64,000 nt of DNA from Acanthacorydalis orientalis (lineage: Eukaryota; Arthropoda; Insecta; Megaloptera; Corydalidae), in contig CM068313.1 in assembly GCA_034766995.1 (NCBI GenBank), positions 52,413,775 to 52,477,774 on the forward strand, in the 5' to 3' direction. The position numbers and the translations under genes are program-made. The notes beneath the pieces are model-generated. The model saw nothing but the letters and a program-made list of their open reading frames with translations. It searched no databases and had not been told where the DNA came from. Below, piece after piece: positions 1-11,203 of this stretch; the first letter of the stretch is position 1; every line of letters begins with the position of its first letter.

Positions 1-939
1 CTCAATAATTTTTTCAAAAATTTCGCAATGAAAACAAAAGCCTTGATGATGAGGAGGATCGTGGACGTCCTTCGCATATAGACAATAATTATTTTAGAAC
101 CATTATTGCATATATTACTGCATTATTGAAGCAGACCGACGTAAAATAACTCGAGAGGTGGTTGAAGAATTCAGTGTTGATCATTCAACAGTTGTTCGAC
201 ATTTGAGACTAATTGAAACACAAAAAAGCTGAATAGATGGGCGAGGGTGCCGTATGAACTAAACGAACATCATTCATTTCGGCAATTTCAGGTCTGCTCT
301 GGGTTTCTTTCGCATAACAAAAATAATACCTTTTTTCTTGATTGCATTGTCACATGTGATGAAAAGTGAATTATTACCGAGGACAAGCATCAAAACACTT
401 TCCTAAACTGTAGCTTCAATAAAAAATGACTATGATTACTGTTCAGTGGTCGGCAAGTGACATCATTCACTACAATTTCTTGAATCCTGGTAAAATAATA
501 ACAGCAGAAAAATATTGTCAAGAAATTGAAAAAATGCATGAGAAGCATTTACGGTCAGCATAAGCCAATCGATGAGAAACAATTTTTCTTCATGACAACT
601 CTCGATTGCACGTATCAAAATGGCTTCAAAAAAATTAAATGAATTGGGTTATGAAACCTTACGTCACTTACCTTATTTATCGGACCTGTCTCCGATAGAT
701 TATCATTTTTTTAAACATTTGAGTAATTTTCTACGAGAGGTTTCCAAAGATCAAACATCATCTCAAAGCGCTTTCCAGTACTCCAAAATTCTGTCTTGTA
801 GGAATAAACAAACTTATTTCCCGTTGGGATAAATGTGTGCCAATGGTCTTTATTTTGATTAATAAATATATATTTTCACTGATATATGCGTCTTTATACA
901 CGATACGTAAAAACCGCAATTATTTTTGCATCGACCTAA
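1..939 (+). mobile_element. Hsmar1-like (cecropia-group) mariner, left end outside window
   Basis: Relic of a Tc1/mariner DNA transposon whose DD34D transposase would cut and paste the element at TA sites. The window opens inside the helix-turn-helix part (readable as KSLDDEEDRGRPS and EEFSVDHSTVVRHL); the catalytic C-terminus is readable near 620-830 (LNELGYETLRHLPYLSDL, then DYHFFKHL, then a degenerate SRWDKC region). Many stops and frameshifts make it inactive. The right terminal repeat ends at 939 (aaccgcaatt..gcatcgaccta) followed by TA, and matches the right end of the full-length copy at 17989-19277. The terminal repeat (TTAGGTTGGTGCAAAAATAA type) is that known for human Hsmar1/MADE1 relatives. 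The family call is firm; the left boundary is not visible. Confidence 0.85.
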
Positions 940-1489
940 TAATTACTTTAATCTAATTGCTTTTCAAACCAATACACTCTACCACTAAATGGAAAAATTT
1001 CATTAAACGTCTGCTAAAATTTCACCGTGAAAGGAAGTTAATAATGATAATGTAAAGAAGTTTCTGAGTTTATTGATATTGATGGGACAGACGAAAAAAA
1101 CACATTGCAGAGTTTACTGGTTAACTGATTTTTTACTTGAATGAACACATGTTTTCTAAAACTATGATTAGAATAAGATTAGAGAAAATCCTTACATTTT
1201 TTCATTTTAGCGATAATTCACAATCTACATCTAATCAAGACAGACTTTACAGTTATATCTCTTTTAGATTACTTTATCGAAAAATTTCAGTCCTTGTACA
1301 TATACTTAAACACCTGTTGTGTACGATTGCAAGTAGATGATATGGGATAGTTTTTGCATAAAATTGCCGGTCAACAACGTGTTAAGCTTAAGTAGTTTCC
1401 ATATGTATCCATCCTTGCACAATGCAAAAAATTTTTACTGAAAAATTATATTTTTAAATAGTCATCTATTTAAAAAAAAGTTCCGTAAA
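940..1489. other. AT-rich DNA, nothing recognised
   Basis: No transposon end, repeat relative elsewhere in the window, or credible exon was seen. The 67-codon open frame at 1137-1340 is chance. Confidence 0.5.
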
Positions 1490-1850
1490 TTTTCACTAAA
1501 AAAATGTGTAGAGATTTTGTATTAAATTATTATTAACGATGACATCCGAAGTTACACGAAATTATCACGAAGAATTATAATATATTGATATGTGATTTTA
1601 TAAAACGACTACAATACATCTACGAAAAGAAGACCCTCACTAGCGTTTAACGATGCAGTATATCTGCGAGAATCATTATATAAACATACTTACATACATG
1701 TGTATATATATATATATATATATATACATATATTGCGACGTTGAACGAATATATGCAATATGAGCGAAGCGAGTGGAGGCGGAGCCCCCAGAGTGTCGGT
1801 GAGCGTATCGAGTAGGTGGAAGAGCTCCCTGGTTCTTCAAAAAATTATTT
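1490..1850 (-). repeat. Composite (TA)n repeat, copy A
   Basis: Reverse-strand copy of a dispersed repeat also at 35265-35530 and, split, at 40838-41129 plus 43139-43302. Parts on its own strand: a GC-rich box (1757-1838, carrying gagcgaagcgagtgg on the + strand), a (TA)n array at 1703-1726, a block like gtatgtytatataat, then the block cgtgtaacttcggatgtcat (near 1545) and an ATTAAATTATTATTAACG-like end. The same order in the other copies shows one family rather than a chance microsatellite. No coding capacity seen. Class unknown. Confidence 0.8.
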
Positions 1851-2802
1851 TTGAAAAAATTTCCGGTTACAGAGAATTAATTTTAATATATTTTTTATGA
1901 TCGATACAAATGTGAAAGCAACTTAATTAATTGTTAAAATTTCATTTTGACAGTAATAATTCATTTACACGAATTTAAAACATTAACATGTCGATAAAAT
2001 ATATTATGTGAGTATGAGTGAATAACAACAAATTAATACTGAAATATAATTTTAAATACTGCACATTAATGCCCACATATTTTCATTAATCAGCATGTAA
2101 ATTGAGAATATTAATTTTCTACGCATTAAATTTTTTATAAATCAATTAGTTTTTTAAAAAAAATGCATAATTCATACCGTATTTTAAAATATAAAAAAAT
2201 ATAAATTATTGTGAAACTGTATTTAGTTAAATATCGATATTTTCCTGTAGACATTTTTTATCCTCAATATGTCGTTTAAATTCAATATTGACAAGTTTGA
2301 TTCGTAAGTAAATACCAACAACAAACAACTTCACTGAAACAAATCTCGTATTTAAAATTTTATTCCTGATTTTGAGAAGAAAAGTTTAAATTTAAGAAGA
2401 AACTTTTAAATGTAAGTTTTCTGTATAAAAAATAAAAGTTATCTAATTGTTTTCAGCCATGACACACATTTGAAATTTAGTTTTTGTTCAGTATTTTTAT
2501 ACTCATTTTATAATGTAAATAAATGAACTTTTATTTACCAAATATTTTTTTATTGAAAGTGTATTGCAATTGTTTAGTATCAGTATTTAAATCTTTGATA
2601 ATTTCTAATTTAATAGATAACTGTGTTAATTTTAATATAGATGACCAATCTTTTATTGTATTAAAAAATTACAAATGTGATAAAAAATATAATGGTTTAT
2701 TAATCACACAATTGATATAAATTATTAATTTAATTTATTTCATATATTCAAGTACAGAAAATGCTTCACAAGTAAATTCTTTTTTCACAGCACAGCCATA
2801 CA
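1851..2802. other. AT-rich DNA, nothing recognised
   Basis: Low-complexity A/T runs. The open frame at 2523-2720 has no recognisable domain and A/T-driven composition. Confidence 0.5.
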
Positions 2803-2910
2803 TTTTTTATTGATTAAAAAGGTTCAATGATTATTGATTTTTACTTATGGGCATTTCGATGGAGACACCATTATGCACAGAATGCTGAAGTACAGAGAAA
2901 TCACTTACTT
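2803..2910 (+). repeat. Fold-back MITE family, partial copy
   Basis: Matches the left arm of the fold-back family seen best at 29911-30222: gattaaaaaggttcaatgat, attattgattttt, gggcatttcgatgg, then gctgaagtacagagaaat. The other arm is missing. Confidence 0.65.
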
Positions 2911-3649
2911 TTAGTGCTCTGAGGTAGATTGCATCACTTTGAATATGCATATAAACTATTATCAGAATGATAAATTCTCAGTTATTGTAAATTGTAGGTT
3001 AGATTTTTTTTATAATTGTGGAAAGTAAATGTTCGCTTCTAAAGAAAAGTGCTTCTCTTTTACTATTATACTATGTATGCAACAGTATGTATTTTTATAT
3101 AACATATGAATAAATTTTAACTGTATTTTTTTGTTCCAGGTTAGTATATTTTTCTGAATTTCGATACTGTAATTTGGTAAGTTTTGTACCGATATTTTGA
3201 ATAATTTATTGAAATTTAAATGTGTTGATAATTGAACAGAATGATTTTATGAAGAGTTAATCTGTGTGTACACCGAGTTAGTGCATAAATAATGAAATTA
3301 TTTGTATACGAACTTTCCAATAGTAACTCAAATATGTTGAATATTTATTTCATTTTAATGTACTAATTTAATTTTATTTGATGTTTTTATATCAACAGTT
3401 AATAAAGTTGAAGAATTGTTTTTGCGTCGAATAATATTTATATATTTAATTAGGTAGTACCTTAATTTACTGTTTCAAAAATGTTTAATATATAATCATA
3501 AATGTTATCTTTTTAGGAATGTATTTTATGTTCAATCCGGAAAATAATTTTGGTTTTTTAAGTTTACGAAATAAAAATTTAGATCCAAAAATACCCAGAC
3601 TACCGTTATAAAACATTATTTATAAAAAAATGTTACTAAATTGAAACTG
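2911..3649. other. AT-rich DNA, nothing recognised
   Basis: No repeat relative or transposon coding similarity noticed. Confidence 0.45.
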
Positions 3650-4260
3650 TTTGTTTCAAAATAGAGTCCTGGAGCAGTTTCCATCGCCTTTTCCACTTTT
3701 GGCAATCACTCTTTGATCAATCGTGAATTTTCTTCATCTCTCCAATCGTTTGAAAACAGCATTCTTTTAATAAACTTTTTAGTTTTGGAAACAAAAAGAA
3801 GTCACTTGGAGTTAAATTAGATGTGTTTAGTGAATATAAAATGACTGTAAATGTTCTTCGTTTAAAACTTTCAAACCAGAAGGAAATAATGTGATGGTGC
3901 GTTGTGATATAAAATCCACGATCCATTTTTCTAATATTTAGGTCAATTCTTCCTGACTGAATCACGTAGTCGTTTCGAAAACTCAAAATAAAAATGTTAA
4001 TTTATTGTTTGAACTGTTGATACTTATCCGAGATGAACAAGCTATTCTCCAGTAACCTTCTCGTTGTTCTTGGAAGTTGAAAGTTTACCTGATCGTTTGT
4101 CATCTTTGATTGAAAATCTGCCTTTAAGCACCAGAACCACTGAAAATACTAGGCCTGGCCCAGAGTGTCGTCTCCAAAGGCATTTCCCAAAAGTTGAAAT
4201 TCTTGTCACTGTCTGTGCTAAGTGAAAATAAAATTTCATGTAAATGCGCTAGTCTTCATC
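3650..4260 (-). pseudogene. Mariner transposase relic with internal deletion
   Basis: Two reverse-strand pieces of one mariner transposase. At 4042-4239 is the DNA-binding half, readable as a degenerate helix-turn-helix followed by RFSIKDDKRSGKLSTSKNNE, the family's linker (usually EDDERSGRPSTSK). At 3660-3990 is the catalytic C-terminus with LTPSDFFLFPKLKSLLK and FQTIGEMKK; the Asp in TPSD is the third catalytic Asp position. The segment carrying the first catalytic Asp is not visible, so about half the protein is gone, apart from HHHIISFWFESFK, a decayed remnant of the HH..SxLVREFL region. Terminal repeats were not found. Dead copy; subfamily probably irritans-like. Confidence 0.75.
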
Positions 4261-4503
4261 AATTCCATGTTAAAAATCGCTGGAGTAAAAAAATCTGAAT
4301 ATAATTACGTGAATTACTATAATTCTTGAAAAAATGATTTTTTCAGTACAAACTCAACGGCAACCAATTATAACTGATGACCGCATCATATCATATCTTT
4401 AGTTCTTATCTCTACTTACTAAATATTGAGTTGGGCGTGCAGTACGGATATTTTTTTATTAAACGTCGTAATCAGATAGTAGATTTATCCAAATGAACTC
4501 TGA

Positions 4504-5366
4504 GGGTCGTTTGATAAGTATAGTAAAAAATAAAAAACGCTGTTTTTTTGAAAAAAATAGATTTTATTTCTCATTATTAGGGGCTATAAGGACTTCCATT
4601 AAGGGCTATACACTCGGCCCAAAGAATTTCTATTTTTTTCTTAAAAGTAGCTTTTCTCAAAGTGTGAAAAATACGCATTAACGCAGCAATGACATTCTTA
4701 TTCGACGTGCTTTTCTTCCCACTGAGCCCAATTTTCAAGTTTGGGAAGTAGAAAAAGTCGCACGTGGTCAAGTCCGCAGAGTAGAGTGGATGAGGAATCA
4801 ATTCGAAAGCTAATTCGTGCAATTTGGCTATTGCGACGTTCGAGTTGTGGGGCGATACGTCATCCTGGTGAAAGAGGACTTGTTTGTGCGTCTATTTTGG
4901 CCGGTTTTGTTTTAGTTCTTCTTTCAAACTGTTTAATAATGTTTCATGGTAGGCTTCTGTTATCGTTTTTCCCTTCAGTAATCGATCAGGATGATCCCTT
5001 GGAAATTCTAAAAAACAGTGGCCATCATCTTCCCAGCCGAGAAAACGGTCTTTGCCTTCTCGACGCACTTTCATCAGTCATTGTTCATTACTTTGACTGC
5101 TGCTTCGATTCTGGTGTATAGTGGTTGGCCCATGTTTCATCATGGTGATGAATCGACGCAGAACGGCCAGCTGTTTTTTTTTTAATTTTTGCTGCAACTG
5201 CTATAATGCTTGCTTCAAACATCTTCTATATACCGTGAAGAACGCGTCGCTTCTGACTAAAATGTCACCTATGCTAGTTTGAAAAGTAACAGTTGATAGC
5301 CGTAAAGTTACCAAATGAATGGTGGTGTCATCTCAGAGAAACTTACCAAACTTATCAAACGACTCA
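4504..5366 (-). mobile_element. Mariner with GGGTCGTTTGATAAG ends, internally deleted
   Basis: Left end gggtcgtttgataagtatag at 4504 and right end cttatcaaacgactcacg near 5351-5368 are inverted copies. The element is about 860 bp, against 1250 bp for its relative at 6667-7918, and lacks most of the N-terminal coding region. Same family as 6667-7918, from the shared ends, the shared reverse-strand orientation and the shared protein text. Confidence 0.8.
4577..5160 (-). pseudogene. Mariner transposase catalytic domain
   Basis: Reverse-strand text runs from WANHYTPESKQQSK-like residues (5110-5150), through DRLLKGKTITEAYHETLLNSL and KEELKQNRPK (4892-4990), to FHQDDVSPHNSNVAIAKLHEL (second catalytic Asp in HQDD) and LIPHPLYSADLTTCDFFYFPN (third Asp in TCDFF), ending in WAECIALNGSPY. 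This is a DD34D mariner domain; usual full length is about 345 residues. A stop breaks the frame just after NRPK, and the first catalytic Asp segment and the helix-turn-helix are lost. Inactive. Confidence 0.82.
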
Positions 5367-5394
5367 CGTAAGTTACAAAAAACCGTGTAAATTA

Positions 5395-5636
5395 ATTCTA
5401 ATCAAAAATGTTCAATAATTAATTACTGGTCAATACTGATTGTCACTTATAAGTATTTCAATGAGGGTGTTATCATCTTCAGAGCGTTGAATGACATAAA
5501 AATCTATTTTCTTTGTATCAATAGTAAAATTTGTATAGATGATGACATCTCTGTTAAAATTCTCATAATAAATGCTCATATAAATGATCAATAATCATTT
5601 ATTGTACAGAAATATTTTTGTGGATTGGCGGGTGAA
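5395..5636. repeat. Fold-back MITE family, near-complete copy
   Basis: Left arm aaaaatgttcaataattaat and right arm atgatcaataatcatttatt are inverted, with the family's inner gttatcatcttcagagcg segment between. No coding capacity. Same family as 29911-30222. Confidence 0.7.
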
Positions 5637-6666
5637 TAAAAGTCATTTACAAAAATTATATTAGCCACTATCCGAAAATTATTTCTTAATCAGTTGTTAA
5701 AGTAAATAAGTATCATAAAAACGTTTGAGTAATTTGATGAAAAATTAATTAAATATATTTTATAGTTTGTCATCCTTTTTTACAATCTAAAACAATAAAT
5801 GTTTTTTTTTTTTTGTTTTGAAGTAAACTATTTAGAAACTTTATATCAATTTTATATTCAGTATTTACACATTTTTAATACAGTTTTATATATTTTCAAT
5901 AACATTAATATTCATTTTAATAGTTTATCTAACAAATACAAAACTATAAAAATAAATAAAAACAAAAATACATATTTCATTGGTATTTAACGAATGACAC
6001 TGTGTCAGAAATTAGGTTGATGTGCCCGTATCTAACACTGCAAGACATACAGACAACAGATGAATGCGCAAGCACACCTCATTCAAAGGATGCTCCATCA
6101 TCCTGACACCTTCTGTCGTAAGCACGGTATCATGGCCATATAACAAGCCACCTCTTCCACTTATCATCATGTGCTGGTGGTATTAATCTAAATTCTGGTC
6201 TTGCGGTTTTGTAATTCGCAAGGCTACTATGCAAACTGTTACATATGTGTAAAGTATGTTTTACTAAAACGTACATTTTCGACCGAATAGTATAAGTGTT
6301 CACTATACTGAGATGTAAAATTTAATTTGTTAAATATTTCAATGTACACACACGGTTGAAATATTAAAAATATGTATTTTTCACAGTTAATTTATTTGAT
6401 AAAAAAAATAATACTATGGTGAAAAATAATAATTTCAAATGAAACATGCAGAACATATTTTAACAAAATAATATATACTTTTTTTTAATCCGAATCGAGA
6501 GAATACAATAAATATCCTTTAAATTGTCTCGTGGCATGTTACAGTTTACTTTATATAACGCTGTAACCTAGTTGTTTGAGAGCTTGATTTGTGACTAACG
6601 GTCGTTAAGAGTTTAGAATCGATACAGTTTAATTCACCGACAAATAAGTACAACTGTTTATATATA
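5637..6666. other. AT-rich DNA, nothing firm
   Basis: The somewhat GC-richer piece 6000-6200 (ggatgctccatcatcctgac and neighbours) matches nothing I recognise. The rest is AT-rich without repeat relatives. Confidence 0.4.
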
Positions 6667-7918
6667 CGAGAGTCGTTTGTTAAGTATGGTAAAAAAAGCA
6701 AGTTGAACGCCGTTTTTTTTAAAGATCGATTTTATTTTTCAACATAGTCTCCATTGAGGGCTATACACTTGGTCCAACGAGTCTGCAGAATACGCAATGA
6801 TGGTATTAATGACATCCTCATTCGAAAAGAGTTTTTTTCGCCATGGAGCCAAATATTCAATTTTGGAAAAAAGAAGAAGTCGCACAGGTTTAAGTCCAGA
6901 GAATAGAGTGGATGAGGAATCAATTCGAAGCCTAATTCGTGTAATTTTGCCATTGCGACGCTCGATTTGTGGGATGGCTAGTTGTTCTGGTGTAAGTGTT
7001 TTTTTTTGTGCGCCAATCTTGGTCGTTTTTGCTTCAACTCTTCTTTCAAACGGTTCAATAATGTTGCATAATATGCTCTTGTTATCGTTTTTCCTTTTGT
7101 TGAGTAATCTATCAGGACGATTCCTTGCAAATCCAAAAAAAAACGTGGCTATCATCTTCCTAGTCGACAAAAGTATCTTCACCATTGGCGCACTTTCACT
7201 AGTCGTTTTCTATTGCTTTGAATGCTGCTTCGACTCAAGTTTGTAGTGGTTTGTCTGTGTTTCATCCACGGTGACGAATCGACGCTAAAAGACTTACAGA
7301 TTACGATTAAACATCGCTAAACACTGGTTTGAAATGTTCTTTCGTGTGCGTTTTTGTTCGACAGTCAGCAATCGTGGCACTTAATGCTCACACAGCTTTT
7401 TCATTTAAAATTTTTCGTGCAAGATATTGTGCACTCGTTCAGTTGAGATCCCTACAGGCTCAGTAATCTCGCACATTTTCACTCGGCGGTCTTCCATAAC
7501 GATACCATGGATTTTTTTCAACGATATCCGTCGTGGTGGCCCCTCATCTGTGCGTCTAGAGCGCGTTTCATCTTCAGTGCGTGTTCGGCCACGTTGAAAC
7601 TCATTTATTCAGTAATAAACAGTATTCAACGCTGGTGCAGAGTCCTCATAAACTCCAATCCAACTCCGCTTTAATTTGGGCAGCTGTCCACTTCTTCAAA
7701 TAAAAATGTTTTATTACTGTACGGAACTCGTTTTTTTTTATTTCTACGGAAACTACTACAATGCAAGCCTTAAACATCTGTAGAATGTGAACAACGCGTT
7801 ACTTTTAAATGAAATTTCGCCTATACTAGTTTGAAAAGTAACACTTACAGCCATGACGTTACCAAAAGAATGGTGGCTTCATCTCATTGAAATTTACCAA
7901 ACTTATCAAACGACCCGC
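6667..7918 (-). mobile_element. Full-length mariner, GTCGTTTGWTAAG family
   Basis: Left end cgagagtcgtttgttaagta and right end acttatcaaacgacccgca are inverted. The length, about 1.25 kb, is usual for a complete mariner. The right end abuts a (TG)n(TA)n array at 7920. It carries a whole but decayed transposase gene on the reverse strand. The related copy at 4504-5366 is a deletion derivative. Confidence 0.88.
6732..7777 (-). pseudogene. Mariner transposase, full span, multiply broken
   Basis: Reverse-strand reading starts at an ATG at 7777 with an N-terminal domain (EIKKNEFRTVIKHFYLK, the family's start) and continues through a decayed linker and second helix-turn-helix (KIHGIVMEDRRVKM, SERVHNILHEK). 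Then come the region of the first catalytic Asp (RRFVTVDET-like, near 7270), DRLLN..KTIT, a damaged second Asp motif (HLHQNN) and VAMAKLHELGFELIPHPLYS with LCDFFFFPKL (third Asp), ending WTKCIALNGDYVEK and a stop at 6732. Total span near 345 codons equals the family length. I count many stops and frameshifts, so it is inactive. Confidence 0.85.
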
Positions 7919-7919
7919 A

Positions 7920-7992
<73 letters not shown>
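7920..7992. repeat. (TG)n(TA)n microsatellite
   Basis: TG run 7920-7940 continuing as AT to 7992 with one interruption. It sits at the right end of the mariner at 6667-7918. Confidence 0.95.
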
Positions 7993-7993
<1 letters not shown>

Positions 7994-8391
7994 AACCACG
8001 AAACAACTTCCATTCTTAATATTGTGTGGCGTCAACATTTTTCAGTTTATATATTTAACTCATTTTTTTTTATTGTACAGTTTTCTGTTTATAAATATTT
8101 TTTTGTATAAATTCTGTAAAATATTCAACCTTTAATATATAAAAAATAAATCAAAATTTTATATCAGGCGTTTGTGATACGTGAGTAAAAAGAAACAAAA
8201 AACATTGTTTGAAATACGATAATGTATTAGTCAATCCTTTTTCAAGTACTTTCAGTTTATGAAGTCGGTCTTCAATTTATTTATACAGTGTTCCATTCAT
8301 TATTTTCAGAATCTAAAACATTAGTAATTTTTTTAAAGGTATCTGATAGAACTTCATATTGTTTTCTTTTAATTGAAAATTTTATTGAAAT

Positions 8392-8474
8392 CCGTGGAAA
8401 AAGAGGCATTCAATCGTACAAAGTGGAAAATCATTGAAGAGGCCTTTATCCAGTAGTGTACTGACAAGGGCTGA

Positions 8475-8476
<2 letters not shown>
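8392..8476 (+). mobile_element. LINE 3' terminal fragment (RT C-terminus)
   Basis: Translates as EKEAFNRTKWKIIEEAFIQ, a stop, then TDKG and a stop. This is the WxxxAxDRxxWRxxxEEA...QW type C-terminus common at the end of endonuclease/reverse transcriptase ORFs of insect LINEs. It runs directly through ctgatgat into a (TA)n array. A second copy in the opposite orientation (16201-16285) has the same start and the same run into (TA)n. Family assignment is from protein pattern only. Confidence 0.6.

Positions 8477-8517
<41 letters not shown>
8477..8517. repeat. (TA)n array at a LINE 3' end
   Basis: Pure AT run following the GATGAT end of the LINE fragment; possibly grown from the retrotransposon tail. 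Confidence 0.9.
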
Positions 8518-8518
<1 letters not shown>

Positions 8519-9534
8519 GTAATATATAATAGATATGTATTTAGTAAGGTTCGAAATCCAATAAAAAAACTGTTAATTCGATTTTTTATAATGATATATA
8601 ATTCTAGTTTTATGACTATTGATTGGGCAGAGCTAATAAATGAAAATTCAATATAATTACAAACTTCACATTACCTAATATTAATTAGTTTTAACAGGAT
8701 ATGAATTAAGAGCTAAATTCACCTACTTATATTGTATACTAAAAAATAACTTTAAATGTGAATAAACAAACGATGCAAAGTTATTAGGAGAATAGTAGAA
8801 ATATTTAAAATAATCAATAGATTTTTAGTACGTTGAGTTGAAGTTTGTATTTTAGAATAAAAATGGGATCAGGTCAAGAATATGTTATAAACATAATTAA
8901 CGATCTGTTTCTTTAAAGAAGTTTCATGTTTTTAAGTAAAGCGTTACTCTATTTGATATAAAATAAATATTTTCACATTGAGATGAAAATAAAACATGAT
9001 CTTTTTAACCAAACATCCGATCCCACTTGTTCTATTGAACTGTCCTGAATAGTTACACAAATTTATGAAAAATCTTAATGAAACATTCTATGTGTAAAGG
9101 TACTATTAATATCCAAATGACCAATCCTGTTTAATCTGTTTCTGTCTACATGTTTCTACCTAAATAGTTAATTAATATTAAATTTCAAATTCAAGTATTT
9201 AATTAATGGGACATATGTTTGTATAAATATGAAAAATATTATTTTAACCAAAGAATTATCCTGTATCACACCTCAGTTACAGTATTGCTCACGTATTAAA
9301 TTATTACATTAATCTTTAATATATTTATTTCAGTATTTTCATTTTTTATTTAAAAAAAGCATTTCAATGATAAATTTATCTTGAAAACTAATTATTTCTG
9401 AGTGCTTAACAAGCCTTTTATTTATGTCAACTATATCAATCTTCGTTATGATTTCGTCTGTTAGACATGCTAGTAGTTTTTTTTTATATTGTTATATACT
9501 TTAATGTATTACATTTTTCTAGTAGCACACACAT

Positions 9535-9536
<2 letters not shown>
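8518..9536. other. AT-rich DNA, nothing recognised
   Basis: Two pieces, tgggatcaggt near 8870 and its rough inverse gatccca near 9021, could be ends of a decayed MITE, but the match is too short to call. Confidence 0.4.
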
Positions 9537-9620
<84 letters not shown>

Positions 9621-9621
9621 T
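9537..9621. repeat. (TA)n(TG)n microsatellite
   Basis: AT run 9537-9602 followed by GT to 9621. Confidence 0.95.
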
Positions 9622-10081
9622 TTAGTGTATGGGTGTGAATGTATAAAAATATTCAAAATACTCTCAAACTAATGCTGATGTTTACATAATTATTAAAATG
9701 TTTCCATAATTATTAAAAAAATACGGAGATCACCAGGAAAATATTTTTAATATTGTCTAGCATAAACGTTTTTCAAAGTCACAAGTTTCAAAGTTAATAT
9801 CTAAAAGTATACAGTTGTTACAAAAAGGTTTATGAAATCTTTGTTTGTAGTTGATTTTCGTTAATAGCTTTAGACCTTTCTAAATGCCAATGTACACAGG
9901 ACGCACAGATAAAAGGGTTAAGTATAGTGTCTGAATTTATTTATATTTTATATTTTTTTTCATTTACAAGAGGTTAGTGTAAAGTTTACTATTAAATTTT
10001 CTGAAAAAGAGGAGTGAACGTGAGATTCCAGCCGTGATAGAAAATCACAGCCTCATATTAATGTATCTGATGTGCTTCTTT

Positions 10082-10318
10082 CAGGCAAAGTGTGACTTTG
10101 CCTAGTCAAAGTCCGAGTTTGCCCGGCCGCTGTGAGTCAAAGTTCGACTTTGACTAGTTAGTATATATCCTGATTTGTAAAGTTAAAATTAGATCACGCT
10201 CACCTTCACCTTGACCCTTTTTTGACCCGGCCAAGTGCAGGTATACAGCCCTGAGTAGAGATTCTACTTCGGACTTTGACTGTCGGCGGCCGGGTCAAGT
10301 CGGACTTGGCCTGCGACC
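10082..10318. repeat. GC-rich fold-back built of GTCAAAGTCCGACTTTGAC-like units
   Basis: Left arm 10082-10157 and right arm 10266-10318 are imperfect inverted copies, sharing GTCAAAGTCCGA and CCCGGCCGC. Shorter palindromes lie within the left arm, e.g. gtcaaagttcgactttgac at 10136-10154 with perfect 8-bp arms. Markedly GC-richer than its surroundings. No coding frame. Probably a fold-back transposon or MITE; class unknown. Confidence 0.75.
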
Positions 10319-10386
10319 TATATTTATATATATATGCATATATATGTATATATTTATTTATATATATATATGTGTGTGTGTGTGTA
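10318..10386. repeat. Degenerate (TA)n(TG)n microsatellite
   Basis: Interrupted TA repeats ending in a TG run, directly beside the fold-back element. Confidence 0.85.
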
Positions 10387-10524
10387 CATACCTACCGATA
10401 ATTTCATTTTGAAAATGTCGATAAAAATATGAAGAGAAATACAAATATTTTTTCTTAAAAATCTATCTCGTTTAGACAAGTGCCTCAAGATAATACAAAG
10501 TAAAATATCTATGTACAACTAGGA

Positions 10525-10830
10525 GACTCTACTTGCTGCGATCTCCCACCTCCGGAGGGGGGGCTCTGTCCCCCTCTTGTGAACGCTCGGTCTCCCCAAA
10601 CAAATAACAGAAATTAAGAAATTATACGCATAAATAATCTGTATAAAATGCAAGTCGCAAAGTTTTTATTGGAAATGTTTATATAAATTAACATAACAAA
10701 ATGCAATGTTGAAATCAGTAACAATTTTTTTACTCTAAGCCTTCAGTGAATACAATATTTTGAATGAATGTCTTATCAGTCTTGCACTGAAATCGTGAAC
10801 ATTCTTTTATACATCGTGATATTTTTTAAA
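10525..10830 (-). repeat. GC-box dispersed repeat, copy 1
   Basis: Reverse-strand copy of the repeat at 57205-57490. On its own strand both share aatattgtattcac, ttagagtaaaaaaa, then ataaacwtttccaataaaaa, then ttaatttctgttattt, and end in a G/A-rich GC-box (gagcgttcacaagaggggga here). Related ends lie at 29745-29900 and 55880-56165. No coding frame. Confidence 0.78.
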
Positions 10831-11203
10831 ACATTCTTCTATTTTTACCTGGTGTCGGAAACCCGTATGCAGGAAAAAGCCTTAGCAATAAACGTGTTAA
10901 CAGTGATATGAACAATTGACATTTCTTTGAAAGCCAGATATAATTTTTTTTGTCTAAACAATTTGAATCTAAAGTATTGCATTTATTTAATTTTTATTGA
11001 CGATAAAGATATTTACACAGGTATTAAATTAAAAATACACTACATTAAAACCCTATAAAGTGTCTTACAATTAATTTTTTACACATATGTTTATTGATTA
11101 CTTTTTACATCCTAAATAGGATGGATGAAAAGTAAAATATATTTTGCTCTTACTCGATTTTGTATTAGGAAAAAATATTTTAACTTGTATATGGTATTAA
11201 TTA
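10831..11203. other. AT-rich DNA, nothing recognised
   Basis: No repeat or coding signal seen. Confidence 0.45.

Noticed and set aside
4741..5121. Forward open frame of 126 codons (and 6797-7246, 149 codons)
   Set aside because: Antisense shadows of reverse-strand mariner transposases that are recognisable in the other strand.
7853..8110. Open frames made of Tyr-Ile repeats (also at 8474, 12686, 13208, 14347, 16120, 35508, 51095, 55288, 55647 and others)
   Set aside because: They are translations of (TA)n arrays and have no codon or domain evidence of being genes.
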